A stretch of 41,943 nucleotides of DNA from Geminocystis sp. NIES-3709 (GTDB lineage: Bacteria; Cyanobacteriota; Cyanobacteriia; Cyanobacteriales; Cyanobacteriaceae): assembly GCF_001548115.1 (NCBI RefSeq), contig NZ_AP014822.1, positions 1-41,943 of the forward strand, given 5' to 3'. The position numbers and the translations under genes were made by a program. The notes under the pieces were generated by a model that saw nothing but the letters and a program-made list of their open reading frames with translations, made no database searches and was not told the origin of the DNA. Below are positions 32,933 through 41,417 of this stretch, one piece after another; within the stretch, counting starts at the first letter, position 1, and each line of letters begins with the position of its first letter.

Positions 32933-33478
32933 ATGACTATTACAGTTGACTTAACTCAACCAACACAAGCCACAGACAAAATTATCGCTTTATTCCAAAA
33001 TTCTGATATTGACTATAAACATATTCACCATGATGAATGTCGCACCTCTGAAGAAAGCCAAAAAGCCCGTGCCGAAGGTGGGGCTGGTATAGTAATTGGT
33101 GCTAAAGCTATCTTAATGAAAATTGATTTGAAACAAACAGAAAGTCAATTTTGGCTTTTTGTACTTGCGGGGGATAAGTCCATTGATTCTAAATCCTTGA
33201 AGAAGTCTCTAAAACAAAAATTTAGTGATTTCAAGAAATTTCGTTTTTCCACTGCGGAAGAAATGGCAGAAGTTACTAACGGTTTACAGCCCGGCACAAT
33301 GCCACCTTTTGGCAAACCAATTTTTGCAGACATAGCCCATTTATTTATTGATCGTAGCTTATTAAACCATGATGTGGTTGGTTTTAATGCCGCTTGTTTG
33401 ACTCAATCTTTAGTTATTCCTACAAAAGATTATATCAAGGTAGCTCACCCCACTGATTTTTTTGATTTTTGTGCTTAG
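32933..33478 (+). CDS. YbaK/ProX-type tRNA-editing domain protein
   Basis: 181 aa. The fold is that of the bacterial prolyl-tRNA editing domain and its free-standing relatives, which hydrolyse misacylated tRNA. Matching stretches are YKHIHHDECRTSEESQKARA EGGAGIVIGAKAILMKID, WLFVLAGDKSIDSKSLKKSL, RFSTAEEMAEVTNGLQPGTM PPFG (the GxxPPFG motif) and LFIDRSLLNHDVVGFNAACL. The lysine of the GAKA segment corresponds to the usual conserved Lys. It probably deacylates tRNA charged with a wrong or unusual amino acid, or acts on a free derivative. Its presence in the oxygenase operon, with a B3/B4 protein in the sister operon, suggests protection of translation from a modified amino acid. Confidence 0.88.
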   Translation: MTITVDLTQPTQATDKIIALFQNSDIDYKHIHHDECRTSEESQKARAEGGAGIVIGAKAILMKIDLKQTESQFWLFVLAGDKSIDSKSLKKSLKQKFSDFKKFRFSTAEEMAEVTNGLQPGTMPPFGKPIFADIAHLFIDRSLLNHDVVGFNAACLTQSLVIPTKDYIKVAHPTDFFDFCA

Positions 33479-33616
33479 TTTTAAACAATAAATAGGGAGT
33501 TTTTACTAAAGCAGAAAACCAATTGATTAGAACCTTATTCTCTTGCTAAGAGCCGAAAATTATTGTCATGTCAATACCTATTCATTAATTGCTATAGATA
33601 ATTAAGCTCCTTATTT

Positions 33617-33882
33617 GGCGTAAAGCTAGGATGACTGTAGAAACGGCAAAGTAAATTGACATAAGTTTCGAATAATCTGAAGTGTTCGCACTTCTTTCTA
33701 TTTTTCTGCGAAAATTAAGATTTATGTTATGAAATATTAATAATAAAGAGTCAAAAGTTCCGACACTATCCAAAATCAGCACTTTTTGAAACTTTTTAAA
33801 TTCTTTTGATAATAGCTAAAATCTATATTAGTTAAGGCTTTCAGCTACTTTGCCGATTTTGCAGTTTCTCTAGCTTTACCCC
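33617..33882. mobile_element. MITE-like element with TATTT duplication
   Basis: 266 bp with 37-bp imperfect inverted ends. The left begins GGCGTAAAGCTAG and ends CGGCAAAGTA; the complement of the right begins GGGGTAAAGCTAG and ends CGGCAAAGTA. TATTT flanks both sides (33612-33616, 33883-33887). It has no coding capacity. The stretches 33479-33616 and 33888-34059 around it hold no gene I can see. Confidence 0.7.
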
Positions 33883-34059
33883 TATTTTAATAAATAATCT
33901 AATAGTTTTTTGACTAAAATATTGCACAGATACAAATAATCTAACTAGGTTTTTTTAAAATTTATGCCAATTCAGTTAGTATTAATTCTGCAAATAAATA
34001 GTTAACCAAGTAAATATTTTTTATGAATCGGCAATAATTCCTAATTAATTTTTTAAATT

Positions 34060-34488
34060 ATGAAGCAAATTATTTTTCATTTAGCCTTTCCTATTAGCGA
34101 TATTACCCAAACTGAGCAATTTTATGTAGAAGGTTTAGGTTGTAAAATTGGTCGTAAAACTGCTAATGCTATCATTTTAGACTTTTATGGACATCAAATT
34201 GTTGGTCATATCACTACTCAAAAAATTGAAGTTCAAAAAGGTGTCTATCCTCGACATTTTGGCTTAGTTTTTACTAATGAAAATGACTTTGAAACTCTCT
34301 TAAAAATAGCAGAAGAAAAGCAACTTAAATTTTATCAATCCCCTAAGCGACGCTTTACTGATACACCTGTTGAACATCGTAGTTTCTTTTTAGAAGATCC
34401 TTTTTCTAACTTATTAGAGTTTAAATTTTACTGCCATTCTGAAGCAATTTTTGGTAGTACATTTTATGCCCAAATTGGTGATAGGTAG
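34060..34488 (+). CDS. VOC superfamily protein (glyoxalase/dioxygenase-like)
   Basis: 142 aa. It shows the paired beta-alpha-beta-beta-beta modules of the vicinal oxygen chelate fold: IIFHLAFPISDITQTEQFYV EGLGCKIGR and later YPRHFGLVF ... EHRSFFLEDPFSNLLEFKFY. Likely metal ligands are the His in IFHLAF, the His in RHFGLVF and the Glu in LLEFKFY. Members isomerise or cleave small molecules or sequester antibiotics; no substrate can be given. It is on the same strand as the oxygenase operon but 580 bp beyond its last gene with a MITE between, so it may be separately transcribed. Confidence 0.88.
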   Translation: MKQIIFHLAFPISDITQTEQFYVEGLGCKIGRKTANAIILDFYGHQIVGHITTQKIEVQKGVYPRHFGLVFTNENDFETLLKIAEEKQLKFYQSPKRRFTDTPVEHRSFFLEDPFSNLLEFKFYCHSEAIFGSTFYAQIGDR

Positions 34489-34499
34489 ATCCTAATAAC

Positions 34500-34518
34500 T
34501 GGGGACATCCCATTTTTT
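34500..34518 (+). terminator. Terminator after the VOC gene
   Basis: TGGGGACATCCCATTTTTT: a short stem TGGG/CCCA (plus a G-T pair) followed by six T, 12 bp after the VOC stop. A convincing if small intrinsic terminator on the plus strand. Confidence 0.65.
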
Positions 34519-34545
34519 GCGGATACACTATATCTGTTATTAAGA

Positions 34546-34590
34546 GTCACAATTGTATTGTGATTAAATAAAGTACAATACAATTGTGAC
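34546..34590. repeat. 16-bp perfect inverted repeat between converging genes
   Basis: GTCACAATTGTATTGT is exactly complemented at 34575-34590 around a 13-base loop. The left arm region also contains the small palindrome TCACAAT-TGT-ATTGTGA. It lies 40 bp beyond the end of the replication gene (minus strand), so it could be a two-way transcription stop or a protein-binding site. Confidence 0.65.
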
Positions 34591-34630
34591 AAAGTTATGC
34601 CTAAATTCCCTCTATGGCCGCATAGGTAGT

Positions 34631-37600
34631 TCACATTTTTACATTATCATCTATACCCTCAAAAACCATTGCACTAAGATTAATAGATAAATCTGCTAGA
34701 CGATCGTCAAATAAGGGTGAGACTGCCCATAAAAGCCTAGAAGCCATATAATAAGGCAATTCTAAACCTTTTACTACTTCTAAAAATCCACTTACTCCCT
34801 TTTCTTTAATGTTGTCCATAACTATTTTAATTAGGTGTTGTGGATTGTCTTTCATTTGGTATTCTGACCAATGAATTTCACCCCCCGTTTTGTCAACTTC
34901 TCCTATATAAGACTTTAATAGGGAAAGTTGACAAAATATAAATTCTTTCCAAGTGAGTCCTAACCCTTTCACTGCCTTACTTATAGCCTGTTTTGTTAAG
35001 TTTAGGGCTTCTCCCACGGTTTCACAGGTGGCTTTCACTCCTGATTTAATTAACGATACAACGGTGGCTTTTATTTTTGCTATGGTACGATCCCCTTTGC
35101 TTCCTAATTCGGGGGATAAAATAACCCCGTCCACTTCCTTATACTCCAATCCCATTTCTTTCAGGTAGGATAAATCTTCATTAGTTGTTAAATAGAACTG
35201 ATGTATTATTTTATCTTTAAAATGTTGGGCTCGCGATCGTCCTAATCCTTGCATCCTCAATTCATAAATTTTTTGCAAATAGTATTGTTCAAAGGTGGGA
35301 GAATTATCTCTGTTACTAAATAAAATATTGTATTCTCGTTGAACAGCACCGATATTAATATAAGGAGTGCCTACAAAAATTATTGCATCATAACCTAATA
35401 GTTCATTTGTCCCTCTGTCGTGTTTGCCATACCAGTAGGGAGTATTGAGGTTTTTGGCATAACGTTTCAATGTCATTACTGCTATTTTCTTATGGGGGTT
35501 TTGGGCTTTAATTAAGTCAATTCCCGTTTTTGCTCGATCGATGGCTTCCGTTGACCATTCATTGCTTCCTAAGCCTTGAATATCGATATTAAAGACTTTG
35601 AGGTTATCTAGGAATACTTTTTCATTTTGGATGGTGACAAGGGGCTCGTCGCAAATACTGAAAATTGCTTTTACTTGGGTAGCGGTGGCGGTAGCATCCA
35701 TGAACAAATTAAATTTACTCAGTTTAGCTAAATTTGAGTAAGTCTCATTGTAGGAAGAAACGCTTAAAACCCATTGAGTATTATTCTTTTTGCTTATTTC
35801 TTGAGTATGAGTATTATTCTTTTGGGTTATTTCTTGAGTATGAGTATTATTCTTTTGGGTTATTTCTTGAGTATGAGTATTATTCTTTTTGCTTATTTCT
35901 TGAGTATGAGTATTATTCTTTTTGCTTATTTCTTGAGTATGAGTATTATTCTTTTTGCTTATTTCTTGAGTATGAGTATTATTCTTTTTGCTTATTTCTT
36001 GAGTATAAGTATTATTCTTTTTGCTTATTTCTTGAGTATAAGTATTATTCTTTTGGGTTATTTCTTGAGTATAAGTATTATTATTTTGGGTTATTTCTTG
36101 AGTATAAGTATTATTATTTTGGGTTATTTCTTGAGTATAAGTATTATTATTTTGGGTTATTTCTTGAGTATAAGTATTATTATTTTGGGTTATTTCTTGA
36201 GTATGAGCATTATTATTTTGGGTTATTTCTTGAGTATGAGCATTATTATTTTGGGTTATTTCTTGAGTATGAGCATTATTATTTTGGGTTATTTCTTGAG
36301 TATGAGCATTATTATTTTGGGTTATTTCTTGAGTATGAGCATTATTATTTTGGGTTATTTCTTGAGTATGAGCATTATTATTTTGGGTTATTTCTTGAGT
36401 ATGAATATTATTCTTTTTGGTTATTTTTTGGGTGCTTAATATTGAGGTAGGATTGAGGGCAAAAATAGCTTCTAAAAGGTGATAAGGATTTATTGGCAAT
36501 GATTCTACGTTGTCCATGAGTTCACTTCTTTTGTGGTTTCTAACTTCTTTTTCTTCCTGTCTTCTTTTTTCTTTAAATTGATTAGAAACGTGTTTTACTT
36601 CCTCGAATGAGAAGTTAGTATTAGGCAATGTTTCTTCTAATTTCGGATCTAGGAATTGAACTAGGGATAAGTATTCATCACTATTTAATTCAGGAAGCTC
36701 AGGCATATTTTCCTTAATAATGTTGTGAGGCAATCCAAAATATTTTGAGGCACTTTCTATATATTGCCGTCCGTTTTGAGGATCAATAATACCTATTAAC
36801 CAAGTGGCAACGTTAATTATTTGGTCTTTCTTTTTACCTTGAATAACGCTATCATCAGCTTGTAATAGTTTGATGATTAAATCTTTTAATTCCTTGGTAG
36901 TGTAATGATATTCGTTGATAATAGGTAAAGTGCCAACTTCCTCCCATACCAAGCCAAAATGAGGAAATGTCTTCATTAATTTTTCTGTCGTTAATTGTGA
37001 CGGGTGCATCCTTCCGATGCCATACCCCAAAATATTGGCTATGTCTTTTTTCGTTTCATGTTTATATAAGCCCCCCGTAAAGGAACAGGTTTTCTTAAAT
37101 TCACATTTCTGACAGGGTAGATTATCGGTGACAGGATAACCTTTACTTTGAAGGTTGGTAAATGCTGGTTTTAAGTGACAGTTACCGAACGCTATCTTAT
37201 AAATATTTGGGTAGTTTGGATCTTCCCCTTTTAATCGGATTTCTTCATTAGGATCTGCTTTTACTTCTCCGTTAACCATGTATAACCCGTAATAAGTGCG
37301 AGGGGTATTCTCTGGTGCTGTTTTTAACTCAGGATTACTCGGATTTTTGTAGTTGGTGTCCAGATATAAAATGTTATTTAATTTGGAGACAGTGGCACTT
37401 TTCCATCCCCCCGTTTGCGAATTGTCAAAAACGTATTTAACTCCGATTGTCCGTAAATGATTGATAATTTTTGCTCGATCGTTAGGGTAACAATATTTCG
37501 GGGGAATTACGATGGTTGGCTCGTTATTAAAGTCTTCTTTTATGCTCAAGTAGAAAGTATCAGGATTGAAGATAATTTTTTCTTTGCCAAAATCAGGTAT

Positions 37601-38716
37601 TCTTACAACACCATCCTTAAAACCGATTTTGTATTTCTTACTGAGTTTGTTGTATTGTCTGATAAGTTCAGCTTGAAACTCAGAAAACTCATTATGATCA
37701 ACGGCAACTTTTAATTGTTCAATGGTAATAGCAGAATGTTCTTTGAGGTCATTTTGAGTTACGGCAACATACGCTCGATGTCGTGCTTCTTCACCAGCAA
37801 GAATTACTTTTCCGTATTCGGACGGATTGTTAATTATGTTGCCATAGGCTTCGTTATCTTCCTCAATCTTAATAACCTTTTTGGCATCAGGTTTTGTGAT
37901 TATTTCTTTGATTATTTCTTTGAGTTTATCCTTATTTAAGGCGATGCCACTCTCAATTATATTCTTCAGATTTTCGTTATCCGTCTGACTTAAACTTTGA
38001 CTAAATTCAACAAAATCATCACCTTTTTGGGCTTCGGGATAAATTACCTCAATGGGCAATACGATGGCTAATATTCCTAATTCAATGGCGATGGACATTA
38101 ACTCATTAGCTTTGTCTTTTCCTATTTTATCATTATCGGCAATGAAGACTATCCCCTTGTGTACCATTGCCAATTCTGACATTTTTGACTTGATATAGTC
38201 TTTATCTTTAGCTAATGAACCACATACGCAAGTACTAATTAATCCTTTTGATAGGGCATAATCGGCGGCTTTTTCTCCTTCGTGCCATAACATCCATTTA
38301 TTTACGCAGTAAGGAAAATACTCTCTACGATATAGTTGCCATTTACTGCGATCGTCTCCTAATTTCTCAATCCATTTATTTCCTTCTAAGTATTTCGGGT
38401 AAAAATCCTTTTTAGCATATTTGGTTTTCTTATTTTTATCTTGATAAATACTTATTACCCGATCTACATAATGATTCTCACCGTATTTTAATCTTATCGT
38501 ATGCCTTTGAAAATTTCTCCGCGCCATTTCTCGATCGCGCAGCGCCACTTCGTGCTCGTACTCATTTATTCTTTCTCGGAGGCTGTCATCTTTTGCCAAG
38601 TCAGCACAGAAGCCTAGATTAACTTCATCTAAGCTAAGGAATAAGTTAAGGAAATAAGAATCTTCGATTAAGGAATCTTTGATAATCGTTACATTACAGC
38701 CTTTTTCTGCTATCAT
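34631..38716 (-). CDS. Plasmid replication protein (CyRepA1-like; TOPRIM + helicase)
   Basis: 1361 aa, probably the replication initiator. It resembles the large cyanobacterial plasmid Rep proteins called CyRepA1 (Slr7037 of plasmid pSYSA is the type I recall), although it is longer. Residues about 140-240 form a DUF3854/TOPRIM primase-like site (LWHEGEKAADYALSKG with Glu; IVFIADNDKIGKDKA with the DxD). Next is a P-loop-like GVKYVFDNSQTGGWKSATV, a cysteine cluster (GNCHLKPAF ... LPCQKCEFKKTC), a Walker B-like FGLVWEEVGTL, about 20 eleven-residue repeats (ITQNNNAHTQE type), then helicase-like LFMDATATATQV and QGLGRSRAQHF. The C-terminus includes an HTH (TCETVGEALNLTKQAISKAV). The promoter should lie in 38717-38800. 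Elements for antisense control are described separately. Confidence 0.78.
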   Translation of the reverse strand: MIAEKGCNVTIIKDSLIEDSYFLNLFLSLDEVNLGFCADLAKDDSLRERINEYEHEVALRDREMARRNFQRHTIRLKYGENHYVDRVISIYQDKNKKTKYAKKDFYPKYLEGNKWIEKLGDDRSKWQLYRREYFPYCVNKWMLWHEGEKAADYALSKGLISTCVCGSLAKDKDYIKSKMSELAMVHKGIVFIADNDKIGKDKANELMSIAIELGILAIVLPIEVIYPEAQKGDDFVEFSQSLSQTDNENLKNIIESGIALNKDKLKEIIKEIITKPDAKKVIKIEEDNEAYGNIINNPSEYGKVILAGEEARHRAYVAVTQNDLKEHSAITIEQLKVAVDHNEFSEFQAELIRQYNKLSKKYKIGFKDGVVRIPDFGKEKIIFNPDTFYLSIKEDFNNEPTIVIPPKYCYPNDRAKIINHLRTIGVKYVFDNSQTGGWKSATVSKLNNILYLDTNYKNPSNPELKTAPENTPRTYYGLYMVNGEVKADPNEEIRLKGEDPNYPNIYKIAFGNCHLKPAFTNLQSKGYPVTDNLPCQKCEFKKTCSFTGGLYKHETKKDIANILGYGIGRMHPSQLTTEKLMKTFPHFGLVWEEVGTLPIINEYHYTTKELKDLIIKLLQADDSVIQGKKKDQIINVATWLIGIIDPQNGRQYIESASKYFGLPHNIIKENMPELPELNSDEYLSLVQFLDPKLEETLPNTNFSFEEVKHVSNQFKEKRRQEEKEVRNHKRSELMDNVESLPINPYHLLEAIFALNPTSILSTQKITKKNNIHTQEITQNNNAHTQEITQNNNAHTQEITQNNNAHTQEITQNNNAHTQEITQNNNAHTQEITQNNNAHTQEITQNNNTYTQEITQNNNTYTQEITQNNNTYTQEITQNNNTYTQEITQKNNTYTQEISKKNNTYTQEISKKNNTHTQEISKKNNTHTQEISKKNNTHTQEISKKNNTHTQEITQKNNTHTQEITQKNNTHTQEISKKNNTQWVLSVSSYNETYSNLAKLSKFNLFMDATATATQVKAIFSICDEPLVTIQNEKVFLDNLKVFNIDIQGLGSNEWSTEAIDRAKTGIDLIKAQNPHKKIAVMTLKRYAKNLNTPYWYGKHDRGTNELLGYDAIIFVGTPYINIGAVQREYNILFSNRDNSPTFEQYYLQKIYELRMQGLGRSRAQHFKDKIIHQFYLTTNEDLSYLKEMGLEYKEVDGVILSPELGSKGDRTIAKIKATVVSLIKSGVKATCETVGEALNLTKQAISKAVKGLGLTWKEFIFCQLSLLKSYIGEVDKTGGEIHWSEYQMKDNPQHLIKIVMDNIKEKGVSGFLEVVKGLELPYYMASRLLWAVSPLFDDRLADLSINLSAMVFEGIDDNVKM
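35777..36437 (-). repeat. About 20 tandem 33-bp repeats inside the replication gene
   Basis: Each 33-bp unit encodes an 11-residue repeat such as ITQNNNAHTQE. Variants occur in blocks: six AH units, then TY units, then ISKKNNTHTQE units, then ITQKNNTHTQE, which suggests expansion by slippage or unequal exchange. The opposite strand is open in two frames across the array, a by-product of the periodicity. Period and spacer-free structure exclude a CRISPR. Confidence 0.95.
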
Positions 38717-38770
38717 ATTAGTAGCTAAATTTTTTTAGTAACTAAATTTTTTAGTAATTAATTTTTGATT

Positions 38771-38790
38771 AAATAGGTGTTGTAGCACCT
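38771..38790. promoter_or_regulatory. Small hairpin in the replication gene leader
   Basis: AGGTGTTGTAGCACCT (about 38774-38789) forms a compact stem-loop roughly 60 bp before the replication gene start, in its probable 5' UTR. It could be the loop where an antisense RNA first pairs. Confidence 0.4.
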
Positions 38791-38830
38791 GTTAATAATA
38801 TTAGCATCATTTTGATGAAAAGAATGAGCA

Positions 38831-38870
38831 ATAAAAAAGGCGCTCATTTTAAAAATAAAAGCCTTTTTAT
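38831..38870. terminator. AT-rich two-way terminator candidate
   Basis: ATAAAAAAGGC (38831-38841) can pair with GCCTTTTTAT (38861-38870), with A runs on one side and T runs on the other. It lies behind the start region of the replication gene and can end transcripts coming from either side. Confidence 0.5.
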
Positions 38871-38885
38871 ATCGTATTTTTTCTT

Positions 38886-38910
38886 CCCGTTTGTTATAAC
38901 GGGCTTTTTC
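38886..38910 (+). terminator. Strong intrinsic terminator, plus strand
   Basis: CCCGTT (38886-38891), six-base loop, AACGGG (38898-38903), then CTTTTTC. No plus-strand protein gene ends just before it, so it suggests an unannotated plus-strand RNA starting within 38600-38880, antisense to the replication gene's leader. Confidence 0.75.
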
Positions 38911-39253
38911 AGTATTATCATTCAAAACCCAATTGAGCTATCGATACATAAAATAGCGTACCTGATAAACGATAAACGATCGAGGCATTTAAGTTGCATA
39001 TAATCCGATGAGAAATAAATAACCCTGTCTTCTTGTCTTTGGAGTATTGTCTCTACTGACAGCAAACTACATGAGTTTTAGCTTATTTGGGAGAATAAAA
39101 TATGTTGTACTCAGAATTGTTATGAGTAATAACGGTTCGCAGTATTCGAGATATTCCTTATGTTTAAGTCCTATTTTCTAATCACAAACTACAAACAGGG
39201 GATTTGAGTAGTAAGATAGAGACATTAGACACTGTATATTTTAAATTAGACAG

Positions 39254-39805
39254 ATGAAGAAGTATTATATTAATGATTTACAAGAAAGATATAATCTCAA
39301 GACTAGACAGTCTGTGTACGACCGACTTAAAGCCATAGGAACACAAGTAGAAAAAGAAGGGAATAAAAGCTATGTAACGGAGGGTGTATTGGAAGAATTA
39401 GACCAACTGCAAGAACATTTAAACTTAGGAGGAAGCATTAAAACCTTTATTCCCACCCTTAAAACTACTGTCCATTCTAAAATAGACAATGAAACTGTAT
39501 ATTCATCAATAGACACTGTTAACTCTGAACTAGACAATAATCTTCAATATGAACAACTTGAGTTATTTGAAAATTTGATGGAGAGAGTTGAAGAAGTAGT
39601 GGAGCGAATGATACCTCAAAATCCCATTAATCATTGGGAAAAATTAGATATAGCAGTGGAAAGAGGGTATATACTCAGCAGTAAAGAAGTAAAAAGCCTA
39701 GTAGGTACTAAACCATTTGGTGAACAATGGATAAGAGGAGCATTCATTTTTACTCGAACTGGGAAGATAGGTAATCAGGCAGGATGGAAGATTAGTCGGC
39801 TTTGA
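39254..39805 (+). CDS. Putative DNA-binding plasmid protein
   Basis: 183 aa. The N-terminus (YYINDLQERYNLKTRQSVYD RLKAIGTQV, then YVTEGVLEELDQLQEHLNLG G) is a MerR/excisionase-like HTH. The middle is a Ser/Thr/Asp-rich linker with repeated ID..TV motifs, and the C-terminus (NHWEKLDIAVERGYILSSKE VKSLVGTKPFGEQWIRGAFI FTRTGKIG) looks like a second small domain. Short TAGACA motifs recur before the start (about 39229 and 39246) and inside the gene (39484, 39516, 39532), possible self-binding sites. The location between the replication and recombinase genes fits a copy-number or partition regulator, which is inference. Confidence 0.72.
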   Translation: MKKYYINDLQERYNLKTRQSVYDRLKAIGTQVEKEGNKSYVTEGVLEELDQLQEHLNLGGSIKTFIPTLKTTVHSKIDNETVYSSIDTVNSELDNNLQYEQLELFENLMERVEEVVERMIPQNPINHWEKLDIAVERGYILSSKEVKSLVGTKPFGEQWIRGAFIFTRTGKIGNQAGWKISRL

Positions 39806-39933
39806 GAGACGATCAACACAGAAGGTAATTACTAGCCATCTTTCCATTCGGCTTTGTTTCAGGAGTAAGCTCGATCGATCTTAAAATCATCTTAAATCCG
39901 TAATACGGTAACAAAAACTTTCAAAGAAAAAAT

Positions 39934-39967
39934 AAAAAAATTAGCCCCATGTTAATTATAGGACTAA
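39934..39967 (-). terminator. Terminator of the second recombinase gene
   Basis: On the minus strand TTAGTCC pairs with GGGCTAA over a 13-base loop and is followed by seven T. It lies 19 bp beyond the stop of the recombinase gene at 39986. Confidence 0.75.
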
Positions 39968-39985
39968 ATAATACAAAAGAGTTAT

Positions 39986-41374
39986 TTATTGAGCTTGAAA
40001 AAGACTGTTTTCCTGCTTCATAAAAGCAATACCAATAGCCATTTTTTCTCTTGATGTTTGTTTGTTATAAACTTTGTCAGCCATTTCCTTGCTGTGGTGC
40101 ATGATATAAGCGATGGATTCCCTTTCTTTATCGCTAAGACCTAGATTATTAATATAAGTAACAAATATAGTTCGTAGTTTGTGAGGGGAAAGATTATACT
40201 TGGTGAGACGTAAAAATATGGATCTGACATAACCCCCAAATTTGGAGCGATTACTATCCCTAAAACTTATTCCAGATCTGGCTCTAATAAATACAGCATC
40301 AGTTTTACCTGCTGTTGCCAATTCATCACGATAACCTTCAAACAGCCACTTGTTAAGGTAGTCGTAAAAGAAAGTACCATCGCCAAAATCAATATTTTCA
40401 ATCTGATACCAAAACTCACCATAGGTTTTACCCGTTTTGTATTGGTGGGGTAATAGATGGATATAGTATTTTGATTTTGCGACTTCTTCTTTTGCTAATT
40501 GATCATAAGAAGTAAAATTTCCCGTTTCAGGGTTATAGATACCATACACCAAAGTTTCGCCAAAAGTTAGTTCTCGGTAAGTTCTACTGCGGTCTGTAGG
40601 CATAAATACCATTAAACCGATCACTAAAAAACTTTGTAAATGGAGAGCTTTAGCAAACTTACCTAGTTTATTTCCTCGATTATACTTGTAACCACTATTA
40701 TACTCATAGTTTTGGTCAGCTAACTTTTTCAGTCTCATGGCTACCTGTATAGTTTCTTCTCTGTTAAACGGGGGTACAATACCATCGTCTTCATCACAGT
40801 TATCCTTCTCTAAATTTCTTCTGTAGGCTTTAAGTCTATTGATTAATTTAATATCTTGATAATCATCTCCTTCGTCTTCGTCCGTTATATCGTAGTATAA
40901 ATATTTAGTCAAAGCGATTAAAGAATTACAAACTATCACCTTTGCACCAGTTGAAGTTTCAGCCATATAGGTGTTGAAATAGCGATTAAGTAATTTTATA
41001 AAAGATTTTGTATTTCGGTTAATTTTTGACTTTAACAGCCATTCTTTCTTCGCTAACTCAGTCATAAAATTATCGTCAAACTCATCTTCATCTTGGTAAT
41101 TATTGATGTAAGGATCAATCACAGGTATTATTTTCGTGATACTTAATTCATCGATCGTTAACTCAAGCTCCTCTTTACACCAACCAAAGAATCTTCTCAG
41201 TACATCTACATTGGTATTGATAGTTCTATCCCTTAATTTTTCTTCGTTTTTCCTAAATTCAGCAAAGTTATTAAAAGTATCAAAAATTTGAGTTAGACTT
41301 TCCGTTGATTTTTCAACTAACTGCTGCTGTGACAAATGTGGATATTTATTTTTTAACTCATCAATAAACTTCAA
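39986..41374 (-). CDS. Large tyrosine recombinase
   Basis: 462 aa, intact. The N-terminal 190 residues are a helical DNA-binding region with an acidic insert (ITDEDEGDDYQD). The catalytic domain shows Arg in MPTDRSRTYRELTFGE, HxxR in LSPHKLRTIFVTYINNLG, His in YIMHHSKEMADKVY and Tyr in KVYNKQTSREK. The spacing between the first Arg and HxxR is unusually long (about 130 residues), with strands such as YIHLLPHQYKTGKTYGEFWY. It probably acts in plasmid resolution or integration. It is clearly distinct from the 330-aa recombinase at 19249. Confidence 0.9.
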   Translation of the reverse strand: MKFIDELKNKYPHLSQQQLVEKSTESLTQIFDTFNNFAEFRKNEEKLRDRTINTNVDVLRRFFGWCKEELELTIDELSITKIIPVIDPYINNYQDEDEFDDNFMTELAKKEWLLKSKINRNTKSFIKLLNRYFNTYMAETSTGAKVIVCNSLIALTKYLYYDITDEDEGDDYQDIKLINRLKAYRRNLEKDNCDEDDGIVPPFNREETIQVAMRLKKLADQNYEYNSGYKYNRGNKLGKFAKALHLQSFLVIGLMVFMPTDRSRTYRELTFGETLVYGIYNPETGNFTSYDQLAKEEVAKSKYYIHLLPHQYKTGKTYGEFWYQIENIDFGDGTFFYDYLNKWLFEGYRDELATAGKTDAVFIRARSGISFRDSNRSKFGGYVRSIFLRLTKYNLSPHKLRTIFVTYINNLGLSDKERESIAYIMHHSKEMADKVYNKQTSREKMAIGIAFMKQENSLFQAQ

Positions 41375-41417
41375 AGGTTCATTTTGGAGAATGATTTGAC
41401 GATTAATTATTGAAGTG

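Noticed and set aside
34501-34544. Tn3-type end (GGGG ... TTATTAAG, 44 bp) that would pair with the Tn3 end at 21213
   Set aside because: Only the outer few bases agree with 21213-21256. The GGGACATCCC hairpin followed by T6 is explained better as a terminator of the VOC gene.
35777-36437. CRISPR-like periodic array
   Set aside because: The 33-bp units are contiguous with no unique spacers, and they encode an in-frame 11-residue repeat in the replication protein.
35734-36450. Two long plus-strand reading frames (over 220 codons) of YYSFGLFLEYE and IIILGYFLSMS type repeats
   Set aside because: They are the antisense image of the 33-bp repeats. A period divisible by three keeps frames open by itself. 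No ribosome binding site or non-repeat domain is present.
38812-39003. 63-codon plus-strand ORF between the replication gene and the HTH gene
   Set aside because: It runs straight through two terminator hairpins and has no recognisable domain. The region is better explained as a regulatory or antisense RNA zone.
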